Source: Flavobacteriales bacterium
GTDB lineage: Bacteria > Bacteroidota > Bacteroidia > Flavobacteriales_C > GCA-002722245
Assembly (NCBI GenBank): GCA_023251095.1
Contig: JAHEZL010000003.1
Span: 146,696 to 210,695 of the forward strand
DNA length: 64,000 bases
Direction of reading: 5' to 3'
A program made the position numbers and the translations under genes. The notes beneath the pieces were generated by a model. The model worked only from the letters and a program-made list of their open reading frames with translations, searched no databases and had not been told where the DNA came from. Below are positions 1 through 8,681 of this stretch, piece after piece (position 1 is the stretch's first letter; each line of letters starts with the position of its first letter).

Positions 1-1
1 A

Positions 2-1033
2 GGGGAGCAGTTGACTGTTCCCGATGTCATCAGCGATCAAAAGCGCTACACCCAATACAGCAAGGAATACAAAGAATTAAAACCTTTGGTAGATGCTTAC
101 GAAGAGTTTAAAAATGTAACCGATAATATCGAGTCGTCCAAAGAACTTTTGAAAACCGAAACCGATCCCGATTTTATTGAAATGGCAAAGGCGGAATTGT
201 ATGAGCTGGAAGCCCGAAAAAATCAGATGGAAGAAGATATTAAGTTCATGCTGATTCCCAAGGATCCGGAAGATAACAAAAATGCAATTATTGAAATTCG
301 CGCCGGAACCGGTGGCGATGAGGCTTGTATTTTTGTGGAAGATATTTACCGTATGTACACCATGTTTTTCAAAAACAAAGGCTGGCAGGTGGAATTGATT
401 AACTCCAATCCGGGTGGAACAAAAGGACTCAAGGAAATTTCAATGAGTATTACCGGTGAAAATATTTACGGTGAGCTGAAATTTGAATCGGGTGTGCACC
501 GCGTGCAACGTATTCCTGAAACGGAATCACAAGGCCGTGTGCATACTTCTGCGATTACTGTGGCCATCTTGCCTGAAATTGAAGAAGTGGATTTCGTCCT
601 CAATATGGGCGACGTTAAAAAAGATACTTTCCGTGCATCGGGAGCAGGTGGTCAGCACGTTAATAAAACGGAGTCGGCCATTCGTTTAACGCATTTACCT
701 ACAGGGACTGTGGTGGAGTGTCAGGACGGTCGTTCACAACACAAAAACTTTGAACAGGCGCTCTCTGTTTTACGTGCGCGTTTGTACCAGGCAGAAGCCG
801 ATAAATTGCATGCAGTGCGTGCAGCACATCGTAAATCATTGGTTTCTTCTGGTGACAGATCTGCAAAGATCCGTACCTACAATTATCCGCAGGGACGTAT
901 CACCGATCACCGCATCGGAAAAACAATTTACAATCTTCCGGCTTTCATGAATGGCGATATCGACGATATGATTGAATCATTGAAAGTGGCTGAAAATACT
1001 GAGAAATTAAAAGAAGGAACGGGTACGTTCTAA
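2..1033 (+). CDS. prfA: Peptide chain release factor 1 (5' end outside window)
   Basis: Class I release factor that reads UAA/UAG in the ribosomal A site and triggers peptidyl-tRNA hydrolysis. The GGQ motif (SGAGGQHVNKT) is at about residue 213 counted from the codon at 11, and the PxT stop-codon-reading motif appears as PET in RIPETESQGR at about residue 169; this marks RF1 rather than RF2. The frame is open to the first base of the window (GEQ precedes the TTG at 11), and RF1 proteins are about 355-360 residues, so the true start lies upstream and roughly 15-20 residues are missing. The TTG at 11 is therefore not the start. pyrF follows after 6 bases, so the two are probably co-transcribed. 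Confidence 0.97.
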   Translation, partial: GEQLTVPDVISDQKRYTQYSKEYKELKPLVDAYEEFKNVTDNIESSKELLKTETDPDFIEMAKAELYELEARKNQMEEDIKFMLIPKDPEDNKNAIIEIRAGTGGDEACIFVEDIYRMYTMFFKNKGWQVELINSNPGGTKGLKEISMSITGENIYGELKFESGVHRVQRIPETESQGRVHTSAITVAILPEIEEVDFVLNMGDVKKDTFRASGAGGQHVNKTESAIRLTHLPTGTVVECQDGRSQHKNFEQALSVLRARLYQAEADKLHAVRAAHRKSLVSSGDRSAKIRTYNYPQGRITDHRIGKTIYNLPAFMNGDIDDMIESLKVAENTEKLKEGTGTF

Positions 1034-1039
1034 TGCAAG

Positions 1040-1858
1040 ATGACACGACAAGAACTCTTTCAAAACATAATTCAAAAAAAATCTTTTCTCTGTGTTGGTT
1101 TAGATCCCGACATCAAAAAAATCCCGAAATTCCTTCTTGATTTTGAAGATCCTATTTTTGAATTCAACAAAAGAATCATCGACGCAACAAAAGATTTTTG
1201 CGTTTCATACAAGCCAAATACTGCGTTTTACGAGGCTTTGGGCGAAAAGGGTTGGGAGAGTCTGCGCAAAACTTTAGAGTATATTCCAAAAAATATTTTC
1301 ACCATCGCCGATGCTAAACGTGGCGATATAGGCAATACTTCTCAATTGTATGCGAAAGCATTTTTTGAAAATCTCAATGCCGATTCTTTAACTATCGCTC
1401 CCTACATGGGCGAGGATTCCGTGAAGCCTTTTATGTATCCGGGGAAATTTGTGATTGTTTTAGGACTCACTTCTAATCCCGGTGCTGCCGATTTTGAAAT
1501 GCTGTATTTACAGGATGGAACACAGTTGTTTGAAAAAGTTCTTCAAAAAACTTGTGAGTGGGGAACTGCCGATAATCTCATGTTTGTAGTAGGTGCCACA
1601 CGTCCGCAAATGCTGGAAAAAGTTAGAGCAATAGCGCCAGAACATTTTCTTTTAATTCCCGGTGTTGGTGCACAAGGAGGTTCGTTAGCAGATGTTTTTA
1701 AATATGGTGCAACTTCACAAGCCGGCTTATTAATCAATGCTTCCCGCAGTATTATTTATGCTTCCACCGGAAATGATTTTGCTGAAAAAGCAGGAGAAGA
1801 AGCAATGAAATTGCAAGGAGAAATGGAAGTTTTGTTGCGTTCTAAAAAACTAATTTAA
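1040..1858 (+). CDS. pyrF: Orotidine 5'-phosphate decarboxylase
   Basis: Last step of de novo UMP synthesis: decarboxylates orotidine 5'-phosphate in the cytosol. The signature DAKRGDIGNT at residues 91-100 carries the catalytic lysine (K93) and paired aspartates, and the 272-residue length with an N-terminal LCVGLDPD segment fits the longer bacterial type-2 PyrF group. PGVGAQGG near residue 210 matches the phosphate-binding region. It starts 6 bases after prfA, a short spacing that suggests one transcript. No other pyrimidine gene is in the window. No motif is missing. Confidence 0.96.
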   Translation: MTRQELFQNIIQKKSFLCVGLDPDIKKIPKFLLDFEDPIFEFNKRIIDATKDFCVSYKPNTAFYEALGEKGWESLRKTLEYIPKNIFTIADAKRGDIGNTSQLYAKAFFENLNADSLTIAPYMGEDSVKPFMYPGKFVIVLGLTSNPGAADFEMLYLQDGTQLFEKVLQKTCEWGTADNLMFVVGATRPQMLEKVRAIAPEHFLLIPGVGAQGGSLADVFKYGATSQAGLLINASRSIIYASTGNDFAEKAGEEAMKLQGEMEVLLRSKKLI

Positions 1859-1935
1859 TTTCCCCACAGATTTCACAGATTTACGCAGAGAGAAATTTAA
1901 AATCAGTGGAGATCTGTGAAATCTGTGGGAAAAAA
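1859..1935. repeat. Inverted repeat between pyrF and the DUF2851 gene
   Basis: Arms of about 20 bases, CCCCACAGATTTCACAGAT on the left (from 1861) and its complement ATCTGTGAAATCTGTGGG on the right (ending 1930), flank a spacer of about 32 bases. The right arm is followed by a run of A and the left arm is preceded by AATTT. It could fold into a strong hairpin in the transcript. From memory, CACAGATTTCACAGATT-like words recur as dispersed intergenic repeats in Bacteroidota and some other phyla. A terminator role is possible, but there is no good U-tract after it on the plus strand. Confidence 0.75.
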
Positions 1936-1984
1936 TTCTATCTTCGTTTCAACTAAACATTCTGAATAAGAAAAAATTTATTTA

Positions 1985-3283
1985 ATGCAAGAAAAGGTGC
2001 TTCACTATTTGTGGAAGTATCGGCTATTTGACGCGTCTGACCTGCATAGCGGCGATGGGCAGAAGCTTGAAGTGTATTCCGTCGGGACCCACAATACGGA
2101 TAAAGGCGGTCCCGATTTTTTGAATGCGCACATCAAAATTGGCGATACTCACTGGTATGGAAATATTGAGCTTCATCTCAAAAGTTCCGATTGGATTTTA
2201 CATCAACACCACTCTGATTCAAAATATGAATCGGTGATATTGCATGTGGTGTGGGAAGCCGATAAACTCATTTATACAAAATCAGAAAAACCTTTGCCTT
2301 CTCTGAATTTGAGGGTTTATGTGCCTCCGAAAATATTGGAATGCATGGAGGGTTTTTCTTCCTCTTCCGAAGTGATTGCCTGTAAAGGGTTGCTCTCTTC
2401 CGTTCCTGAATTGAAAAGAAAAATATTTCTCGACAGTATTTTAATTGATCGCATTCAACGCAAAAAAAATATTTTAAAAAGTGATTTTTTGCGTTTGAAT
2501 AAAAACTGGGACCACCTTACTTTACTATCCATTGCAAAGGTTTTGGGTTTACAGCACAATAGCGATTCTTTTGAAGGATTGATTGCTTCTTTGCCTATTG
2601 AAGTGTTGTATAAAAACAATGACAATGAGATTTTTCTGGAAGCTATTTTGTTCGGACAAGCGGGATTTTTAACAGAAAATTATCAGGATAAATATCCTTC
2701 GATGTTAAAGGAGAATTTTATTTTTCTTCAAAAAAAACACGAATTGAATCCGCTCCGTTTTTCGCAATGGCAATGGTTTCGTATTCGTCCCGCTTCTTTT
2801 CCTTCCTTGCGAATAGCACAATTGTCGGGGTTTTTATTGAATCGTCACAATTTTTTTTCGGAGCTCACAAAGATCTCTTCCATAAAAGAGTTTTATTCTT
2901 ATTTCACATTTCCGCTCTCTAAATATTGGGAAAACCATTATCATTTTGATCAGCTCACGACAAAACAAAACCATCAGCTCACTCATGAAATTATCGATAA
3001 AATTATCATCAATGCCTTGGTGCCTCTTTTGTTTTTAAGAGCGGAATTGAATTCGGAAGCAGATTTAAAAGAAAAGGCACTTTCTTTTTTAGGAGAATTA
3101 AAGCCGGAAGACAATAAAATTCTGAATCGCTGGCAAAATGCCGGAATAGCGTCGGAAAGTGCCATGGATTCCCAGTCGCTGATAGAGTTGTACAATGAGT
3201 TCTGCTCTCAAAAAAAATGTTTAAATTGCGCTATCGGACATTCGATTTTTAAAAACGCACATAACCATGCTGGAACGATTTAG
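1985..3283 (+). CDS. DUF2851 family protein
   Basis: A 432-residue protein matching the Bacteroidota-specific DUF2851 family, whose function is not established. Recognisable N-terminal features are LHYLWKYRLFD, the GGPDFLNAHIKIGDTHWYGN stretch and the ELHLKSSDW segment, with several conserved His, Asp and Glu residues. The C-terminal region ends in a Cys-rich tail (CSQKKCLNCAIGHSIF), which could bind a metal. There is no signal peptide, so it is probably cytoplasmic. It overlaps the following PspC gene by 17 bases, which suggests translational coupling. A TATCTTCG box at 1939-1946 resembles the phylum's -7 element, but I see no matching TTG at -33. Family assignment is firm; function is unknown. 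Confidence 0.85.
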   Translation: MQEKVLHYLWKYRLFDASDLHSGDGQKLEVYSVGTHNTDKGGPDFLNAHIKIGDTHWYGNIELHLKSSDWILHQHHSDSKYESVILHVVWEADKLIYTKSEKPLPSLNLRVYVPPKILECMEGFSSSSEVIACKGLLSSVPELKRKIFLDSILIDRIQRKKNILKSDFLRLNKNWDHLTLLSIAKVLGLQHNSDSFEGLIASLPIEVLYKNNDNEIFLEAILFGQAGFLTENYQDKYPSMLKENFIFLQKKHELNPLRFSQWQWFRIRPASFPSLRIAQLSGFLLNRHNFFSELTKISSIKEFYSYFTFPLSKYWENHYHFDQLTTKQNHQLTHEIIDKIIINALVPLLFLRAELNSEADLKEKALSFLGELKPEDNKILNRWQNAGIASESAMDSQSLIELYNEFCSQKKCLNCAIGHSIFKNAHNHAGTI

Positions 3284-3491
3284 AAATATTATTGAAGTAA
3301 GCGTATTTGGAGTTTGTTCTTTTTGGGGAAGTAAATTGGGTATTGAAACCAGCAGAATCAGAATTTTCTTTATTTACATTTCCTTTCTCACTTTGGGATC
3401 TCCGGTAGTCATCTATTTGTTAATGGCGTTTTCGCTGGAGTACAAGAGATGGTTCAATAGTTTTAAAAGAAGAAATATCTGGCATTTGTAA
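3267..3491 (+). CDS. PspC domain-containing small membrane protein
   Basis: A 74-residue protein resembling the PspC family: a short amphipathic N-terminus with CSFWGSKLGIETSRIRIFFIY, then a hydrophobic segment (about residues 30-58, ISFLTLGSPVVIYLLMAFSLE) that probably spans the inner membrane. PspC proteins take part in the phage-shock or envelope-stress response in proteobacteria; Bacteroidota members of this size are mostly uncharacterised. Its start lies inside the end of the DUF2851 gene, and this pairing I recall from other Bacteroidota. It is shorter than typical PspC fusions but contains the core. No psp partner genes are present. Confidence 0.75.
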   Translation: MLERFRNIIEVSVFGVCSFWGSKLGIETSRIRIFFIYISFLTLGSPVVIYLLMAFSLEYKRWFNSFKRRNIWHL

Positions 3492-3501
3492 TTGATATAA
3501 A

Positions 3502-4428
3502 ATGAAGATGAAAATTGTAATTACGGGATCAAACGGTTTATTGGGACAAAAACTTTTGTATTTACTCAAGAACAGAAAAGAAGTTGAAATTTTTGCATTG
3601 GCCCGCGGCGAAAATCGTTTGCCGGCGGATAAAGGATATACCTACGAAGCCGTTGATATCGGTGAAGAGAAGGAAGTAGAGCAAGTGATGGCAAAAATTC
3701 AACCTGATGTTATTATCAATACTGCTGCCATGACCAACGTGGATATTTGTGAAAGCAAACGCGAAGAATGCTGGAAAGCAAATGTGGATGCAGTAAAATA
3801 TTTAACCAAAGCTGCCGAGAAATATAATTCACATTTGATTCATGTTTCCACTGATTTTATTTTCGATGGAAATCCCAATGCCAAACGGGAGCGTTACCTC
3901 GAAGATGATTTTCCTAATCCGGTAAATTATTACGGCGATTCAAAACTGGCTGCTGAGAGCATAGTGAAAAAATCCAATTGCAAATGGGCCATTGCCCGCA
4001 CCAGTTTAGTTTACGGTATTGGTGTGAATATGAGCAGAACCAATATTGTACTGTGGGCAAAAGGAGAATTGGAAAAAGGAAAACAAATTAATGTGGTGGA
4101 TGATCAGTTTCGTTCTCCCACTCTGGTAGAAGATTTAGCTCAGGCTTGTGTGTTGATTGCCGATAAACAGGCCGATGGGGTTTTCCATATTTCAGGAAGA
4201 AATTACATGAGTATTTACGACATGGCTCTGCAAATTGCGGAGTTTTATAATTTTGATCCGTCGTTGGTAAAGTCTGTTAACACAGGTGCTTTGAAGCAAG
4301 CTGCGGTTCGTCCGCCTAAAACAGGATTTATTATTGATAAGGCTTGTTCGGTTTTGGGTTACCATCCGCATTCCTTTGAAGAAGGAATTATGATTTTAGA
4401 TCATCAAATGAAAATAATGCCGAAGTGA
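3502..4428 (+). CDS. RmlD-like NAD(P)-dependent sugar nucleotide reductase (SDR)
   Basis: A 308-residue extended short-chain dehydrogenase. The N-terminal Rossmann glycine motif GSNGLLGQK (about residues 9-17) binds NAD(P), and the catalytic YGDSK (YxxxK) is at about residue 145 with an upstream HVSTDFIFDG serine/threonine segment. Overall it resembles dTDP-4-dehydrorhamnose reductase (RmlD/RfbD), which makes dTDP-L-rhamnose. No other rml genes (rmlA, B, C) are nearby, so a role in rhamnose synthesis is only inferred and another sugar reduction is possible. It starts 10 bases after the PspC gene and its stop codon overlaps the GTG start of the symporter gene. Confidence 0.8.
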   Translation: MKMKIVITGSNGLLGQKLLYLLKNRKEVEIFALARGENRLPADKGYTYEAVDIGEEKEVEQVMAKIQPDVIINTAAMTNVDICESKREECWKANVDAVKYLTKAAEKYNSHLIHVSTDFIFDGNPNAKRERYLEDDFPNPVNYYGDSKLAAESIVKKSNCKWAIARTSLVYGIGVNMSRTNIVLWAKGELEKGKQINVVDDQFRSPTLVEDLAQACVLIADKQADGVFHISGRNYMSIYDMALQIAEFYNFDPSLVKSVNTGALKQAAVRPPKTGFIIDKACSVLGYHPHSFEEGIMILDHQMKIMPK

Positions 4429-5969
4429 AAAGAGTATTATTTCTCCTCATAATATTTCTCCCCTTGTTTTCTTTCGCACAGGAAAAAACCACTTTGCGTA
4501 AAGTGAACGAAGCTATTGTAAATACCTTCACTCCTGTTTCAGATACAGTCACGTATTATTTCTTTTACGAAGTTCCTTTTCTCGGATTTTCAATTCCGCT
4601 GATTTTAATTTGGTTGGTGGTGGGAGCCTTGTTTTGTACGGTTTACATGAAGTTTGTCAATATCAGAGGATTCAAACATGCCATCAATATTGTGCGTGGT
4701 AAATATGATTTCCCCGGAAAGAAAAAAGACGGATCGGCAGTCACCGGCCAGGTTTCGCATTTTCAGGCTTTAACCGCTGCGCTCTCCGGAACCATCGGTT
4801 TGGGAAATATTACCGGTGTTGCTGTAGCCATTGCTATTGGCGGTCCGGGCGCTACTTTCTGGATGATAATTGCGGGGATACTGGGCATGTCGTCCAAATT
4901 TGTAGAATGTACTTTAGGCGTGAAATACAGAAATGAAAATGCCAACGGTAGTGTTTCAGGCGGACCGATGTATTATCTCAGCAAAGGATTTTCTAACAGA
5001 GGAATGGCCGGATTAGGAAAGATTCTGGCTGTATTTTTTGCGATAATGTGTGTGGGTGGTTCCTTAAGCGGAGGCAACATGTTTCAGGTCAATCAGGCCA
5101 GAGTGCAGTTTCAAAGCCTGTCGGGAATTTTCGGCAGCTTCTGGCAAACGGAAGACGGGGCATTGTTGTTTGGAGTCATCATAGCTGTATTAACAGGTGT
5201 GGTGATCATAGGCGGAATAAAAAGTATTGCGCGTGTTACCGATAAACTGGTGCCTTTTATGTGCGCCTTATATGTGATTTCCGCACTCATCATTTTAGGG
5301 TTTTTCTATGATAAAATTCCATCAGCTTTTAAATTGATTTTCAACGGCGCATTAAATTTTGAGGCGGGGATAGGTGGTGCGGTGGGGGCCATGATTCAGG
5401 GTTTTAAGCGTGCCGCGTTTTCCAACGAAGCGGGAATTGGTTCTGCTGCCATTGCGCATTCGGCGGTGAAAACTGATGAACCTGTCACCGAAGGATTGGT
5501 TTCTTTACTGGAGCCTTTTATTGATACCGTTGTGATTTGCACCATGACCGCTTTGGTTTTGGTAGTTACCGGAACCTACAATCACCAGGGAGTGCAGGGC
5601 GTTGAAATGACGGCCGAAGCTTTCCACAGCGTTTTCGGTTATTTGGGAAATATCATTTTAACGATTGCAGTTTTGTTATTTGCCTTTGCCACCATGATTA
5701 CCTGGAGTTATTACGGATTGAAATCATGGGGTTATCTTTTTGGAGAAAATATATACATGAAGAATCTCTATAAAATAATTTTTTGTGCCTTTGTGGTGGT
5801 GGGCTCTGTGTTGTCGCTGGATAATTTAGTCGGCTTGTCCGATGCTTTGATTTTTGCCATGGCCATTCCCAACATGATAGGATTGTATGTGATGGCGCCT
5901 GAAATAAAACGAGACCTAACAATTTTTTTAGCCCGCATAAAATCGGGTGAGATTAAGCCTTATAAATAA
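4425..5969 (+). CDS. Sodium:alanine/amino acid symporter (AGCS family)
   Basis: A 514-residue inner-membrane transporter of the alanine or glycine:cation symporter family. It begins with a signal-like hydrophobic stretch, then about ten to eleven membrane segments. Family-typical segments include ALSGTIGLGNITGVAVAI, GGPMYYLSKG, and FKRAAFSNEAGIGSAAIAHS. The GTG start at 4425 overlaps the TGA of the preceding gene (GTGA), and an N-terminus of MKRVLFLLIIF fits a membrane-targeted start. Many members carry an extra N-terminal extension like the one here. The amino acid carried cannot be told from sequence alone. The next gene starts 6 bases downstream. Confidence 0.92.
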   Translation: MKRVLFLLIIFLPLFSFAQEKTTLRKVNEAIVNTFTPVSDTVTYYFFYEVPFLGFSIPLILIWLVVGALFCTVYMKFVNIRGFKHAINIVRGKYDFPGKKKDGSAVTGQVSHFQALTAALSGTIGLGNITGVAVAIAIGGPGATFWMIIAGILGMSSKFVECTLGVKYRNENANGSVSGGPMYYLSKGFSNRGMAGLGKILAVFFAIMCVGGSLSGGNMFQVNQARVQFQSLSGIFGSFWQTEDGALLFGVIIAVLTGVVIIGGIKSIARVTDKLVPFMCALYVISALIILGFFYDKIPSAFKLIFNGALNFEAGIGGAVGAMIQGFKRAAFSNEAGIGSAAIAHSAVKTDEPVTEGLVSLLEPFIDTVVICTMTALVLVVTGTYNHQGVQGVEMTAEAFHSVFGYLGNIILTIAVLLFAFATMITWSYYGLKSWGYLFGENIYMKNLYKIIFCAFVVVGSVLSLDNLVGLSDALIFAMAIPNMIGLYVMAPEIKRDLTIFLARIKSGEIKPYK

Positions 5970-5975
5970 AATTGG

Positions 5976-6824
5976 ATGAACTATCCTTTTCTTTTTGCAC
6001 GAAAAGAAAGAAAGGGTTTGTATGTACTGCTCTTGCTTTCTGTTGTATTTATTGTCGGGAAATTTTATTTCTTCCCGGCACCCGCCGCTATTGTGGGTAA
6101 TTCAAAGATGGAAAAGCCGCTTGAAAAAAACATACCGCTTTATAAAACCCCATTGAATTCTTTTGATCCTAATCAACTCAAAGCTTCGGAATGGCTGGCG
6201 CTCGGATTGGATCAGAAAGTTGCTGCGCGAATAGAAAAATATATTTCAAAGGGCGGACATTTTTATGAAGCAAAAGATTTATTGAAGATGTATGGTATGG
6301 ATACTTCTTTTTACAAAAAAGTGGAAAGTAAAATCTACATTGCTGCCCAAGAAAAAAAGGAAAATAAATTTGAAAAGAAAACATATCCTTCAAAAACCTA
6401 TGCCCCTTACGAAAAGAAAGTAAAACCCATTGTTGAAATAAATGGAGCTACCCCCGAACAGCTCGTTGAAGTAGACGGAATAGGAGAGAAGCTGGCTGCC
6501 CGAATTATTAAATATCGCGATTTGCTGGGTGGATTTGTGCGCAAAGAACAATTGCTAAAAGTATATGGAATGGATTCGGTCAACTATGCTAAAATTCAAA
6601 ATCAGATTTCGGTTGATGCCTCATTGGTGCAGCGTATTGATGTAAATAAGGCAAGCATGGAAGAACTTTCTAAAGTGAAGTTTGTTGGTGTTAAACGCGC
6701 AAAAGCCATTCTTGCTTACCGACAACAACATGGTGATTTTTCATCCTTAAAAGATTTGCTGAAAACACAGGTTATCTCTGATTCTATTTTATATTTGATT
6801 GAACCATATATCCAGCTCAAATGA
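5976..6824 (+). CDS. ComEA-like helix-hairpin-helix protein
   Basis: A 282-residue protein with one N-terminal membrane anchor (about residues 15-34) and three helix-hairpin-helix units: ASEWLALGLDQKVAARIEKY, TPEQLVEVDGIGEKLAARII and SMEELSKVKFVGVKRAKAIL. HhH pairs bind DNA non-specifically, as in the competence protein ComEA, which captures DNA at the cell surface. Bacteroidota carry many such proteins and few have been tested, so a role in DNA uptake is an inference. Its stop overlaps the ATG of apt (ATGA). The K/E/P-rich linker between units 1 and 2 is low complexity. Confidence 0.8.
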   Translation: MNYPFLFARKERKGLYVLLLLSVVFIVGKFYFFPAPAAIVGNSKMEKPLEKNIPLYKTPLNSFDPNQLKASEWLALGLDQKVAARIEKYISKGGHFYEAKDLLKMYGMDTSFYKKVESKIYIAAQEKKENKFEKKTYPSKTYAPYEKKVKPIVEINGATPEQLVEVDGIGEKLAARIIKYRDLLGGFVRKEQLLKVYGMDSVNYAKIQNQISVDASLVQRIDVNKASMEELSKVKFVGVKRAKAILAYRQQHGDFSSLKDLLKTQVISDSILYLIEPYIQLK

Positions 6825-7348
6825 TAGCCGATAAAATAAAAAAAACAGTAAGGGATATTCCCGATTTTCCTAAACCGGGAATTATTTTCAAAGACATTAC
6901 TCCGCTTTTAATCGACTTTAAATTAAGAGAAGAATTGATTGATGCCTTTGCCGAAAAGCTCAAGCATCTAAAAATTGATGCATTGATAGGCGTGGAGAGT
7001 CGAGGTTTTCTATTTGGTATTCCGCTCGCCAACCGTTTGGAAATTCCTTTCGTTCCTGTGCGCAAAGCCGGAAAACTGCCTTACAGCACTTACAAAGTTT
7101 CTTATGATTTGGAATACGGTCAGGCAGAAGTTGAAATACACTCTGATGCTATTCACAAGGGAAGCAGGGTTTTTATTCACGACGATTTACTGGCAACAGG
7201 TGGAACGGCGGGTGCCGCCGCCCAGCTGGTTGAAAAAATGGGCGCTGAGGTAGCTGGCTTCGGATTTATCATTGAACTCTCCTTTTTAAAAGGCAGGGAA
7301 AATTTATTGCAGTATAGCCATAACATAATTTCCTTAGCGACGTATTGA
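6821..7348 (+). CDS. apt: Adenine phosphoribosyltransferase
   Basis: Purine salvage enzyme joining adenine and PRPP to give AMP. The 175-residue length is typical. The PRPP-binding loop VFIHDDLLATGGTAGAA is at about residues 116-132, preceded by the N-terminal PDFPKPGIIFKDITPLL signature and GVESRGFLFGIPLA. It overlaps the helix-hairpin-helix gene by 4 bases (ATGA). All expected motifs are present. Confidence 0.97.
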   Translation: MIADKIKKTVRDIPDFPKPGIIFKDITPLLIDFKLREELIDAFAEKLKHLKIDALIGVESRGFLFGIPLANRLEIPFVPVRKAGKLPYSTYKVSYDLEYGQAEVEIHSDAIHKGSRVFIHDDLLATGGTAGAAAQLVEKMGAEVAGFGFIIELSFLKGRENLLQYSHNIISLATY

Positions 7349-7380
7349 GCCATAAGTCATTCATAATTCAAAACCACACT

Positions 7381-8520
7381 ATGGATTTTAGCCACAATGA
7401 AAACCAAAAGATGATTGCGCAAATGGTGCGTGATTTCGGACAAAAAAACATTCTTCCAAACAGAAATCACTGGGACGAAAAACAAATTTTTCCTGTGGAG
7501 TTGTTCAAACAAATGGGAGAACTCGGATTGATGGGCGTTTTGGTTCCTACTGAATATGGTGGTTCGGGCTTTGGTTATTTTGAATACGTAACAGCGATCA
7601 CTGAAGTTTCTAAAATTTGCGGTGGTATCGGTTTATCCATGGCGGCTCACAATTCATTGTGCACCAACCATATTTTATACTTCGGTTCAGAAGAACAAAA
7701 ACAAAAATATCTTCCAAAATTAGCTACTGCCGAATATATCGGAGCCTGGGGTTTAACAGAACCAAGTACGGGTTCCGACGCAGGAAACATGAGAACCACT
7801 GCGGTTAAAGATGGTGATCATTGGATCATCAACGGATCAAAAACTTTTATTACTCATGGTATTTCCGGAGATGTAGTTGTACTCATGACCCGCACCGGAA
7901 AAATGGGAGAAAAAAACAATGCAACGGCTTTCATTATTGATAAAGGAACACCGGGTTTTACTACCGGTAAAAAAGAAGATAAGCTTGGAATGCGCGCTTC
8001 GGAAACTGCCGAATTGATTTTTCAGGACATGCGTATTCCTGATTCCTGCAGAATGGGAGAAGTAGGCAGCGGATTCAAACAAGCTTTGGCGATATTGGAT
8101 GGCGGCCGAATTTCCATTGCATCTCTTGGTTTAGGAATCGCAAAAGGCGCTTACGAAGCAGCTTTAAAATATTCAAAAGAAAGACAACAGTTCGGGAAAT
8201 CTATTTCTGAATTTCAGGCCATTGCTTTTAAACTGGCCGATATGGCTACAAAAATTGAAGCTGCAGAATTATTGATTTTCCATGCTGCTTATCTCAAAAA
8301 TAATCATCTTCCGGTTTCTAAAGAATCGGCTATGGCGAAATACTATTCTTCTGAAATTGCAGTAGAAGTAGCCAATGACGGTGTTCAGATTTTTGGCGGA
8401 TATGGATACATTAAAGATTTTCCGGCAGAGAAATTTTACAGAGATGCTAAGCTTTGTACTATTGGAGAGGGAACTAGTGAGATTCAAAAAGTGGTGATCA
8501 GTAGGGAGATATTGAAATAA
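7381..8520 (+). CDS. Acyl-CoA dehydrogenase
   Basis: FAD enzyme that introduces the alpha-beta double bond in acyl-CoA during fatty-acid or branched-chain amino-acid breakdown. The sequence shows the FAD-contact signature GAWGLTEPSTGSDA, the ERQQFGKSISEFQA segment, FGGYGYIKDFPAEKFYRDAK, and IGEGTSEIQ, which holds the glutamate normally acting as base. I chose the ATG at 7381 (379 residues, the usual family length); an upstream TTG at 7345 inside the end of apt would add 12 residues that do not look like the family. It resembles short- or branched-chain dehydrogenases, but the chain length is not predictable. A long inverted repeat follows the stop. Confidence 0.94.
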   Translation: MDFSHNENQKMIAQMVRDFGQKNILPNRNHWDEKQIFPVELFKQMGELGLMGVLVPTEYGGSGFGYFEYVTAITEVSKICGGIGLSMAAHNSLCTNHILYFGSEEQKQKYLPKLATAEYIGAWGLTEPSTGSDAGNMRTTAVKDGDHWIINGSKTFITHGISGDVVVLMTRTGKMGEKNNATAFIIDKGTPGFTTGKKEDKLGMRASETAELIFQDMRIPDSCRMGEVGSGFKQALAILDGGRISIASLGLGIAKGAYEAALKYSKERQQFGKSISEFQAIAFKLADMATKIEAAELLIFHAAYLKNNHLPVSKESAMAKYYSSEIAVEVANDGVQIFGGYGYIKDFPAEKFYRDAKLCTIGEGTSEIQKVVISREILK

Positions 8521-8533
8521 CACTCACTCACTT

Positions 8534-8675
8534 ACGTCATCACTCCCTACGTCATTGCGAAATTTTTGTACTCAAAAATGAAGCAACCTCATTATGAGTT
8601 GGATTTAAAATCAAAAAAGTATGTAATGAGTTTGCTTCATTTTTGAGTACAAAAATTTCGCAATGACGTAGGGAG
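8534..8675. repeat. Long perfect inverted repeat, copy 1
   Basis: Left arm 8543-8586 and right arm 8632-8675 are exact reverse complements over 44 bases, with a 45-base spacer. The arms contain TACGTCATTGCGAAA next to the outer end and AAAAATGAAGCAA at the inner end. Inside the spacer, CTCATTA and TAATGAG continue the palindrome with one mismatch. It lies between two convergent genes (acyl-CoA dehydrogenase and MFS transporter). A related copy is at 17952-18097. An ACGTCATCAC word just outside the left arm is shared by both copies. It could be a small non-autonomous element, a structured 3' end, or both; there is no U-tract typical of a terminator. Confidence 0.95.
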
Positions 8676-8681
8676 CGTAAG

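Noticed and set aside
7345..7380. TTG at 7345 as start of the acyl-CoA dehydrogenase
   Set aside because: The extra 12 residues do not resemble the family; the ATG at 7381 gives the usual length.
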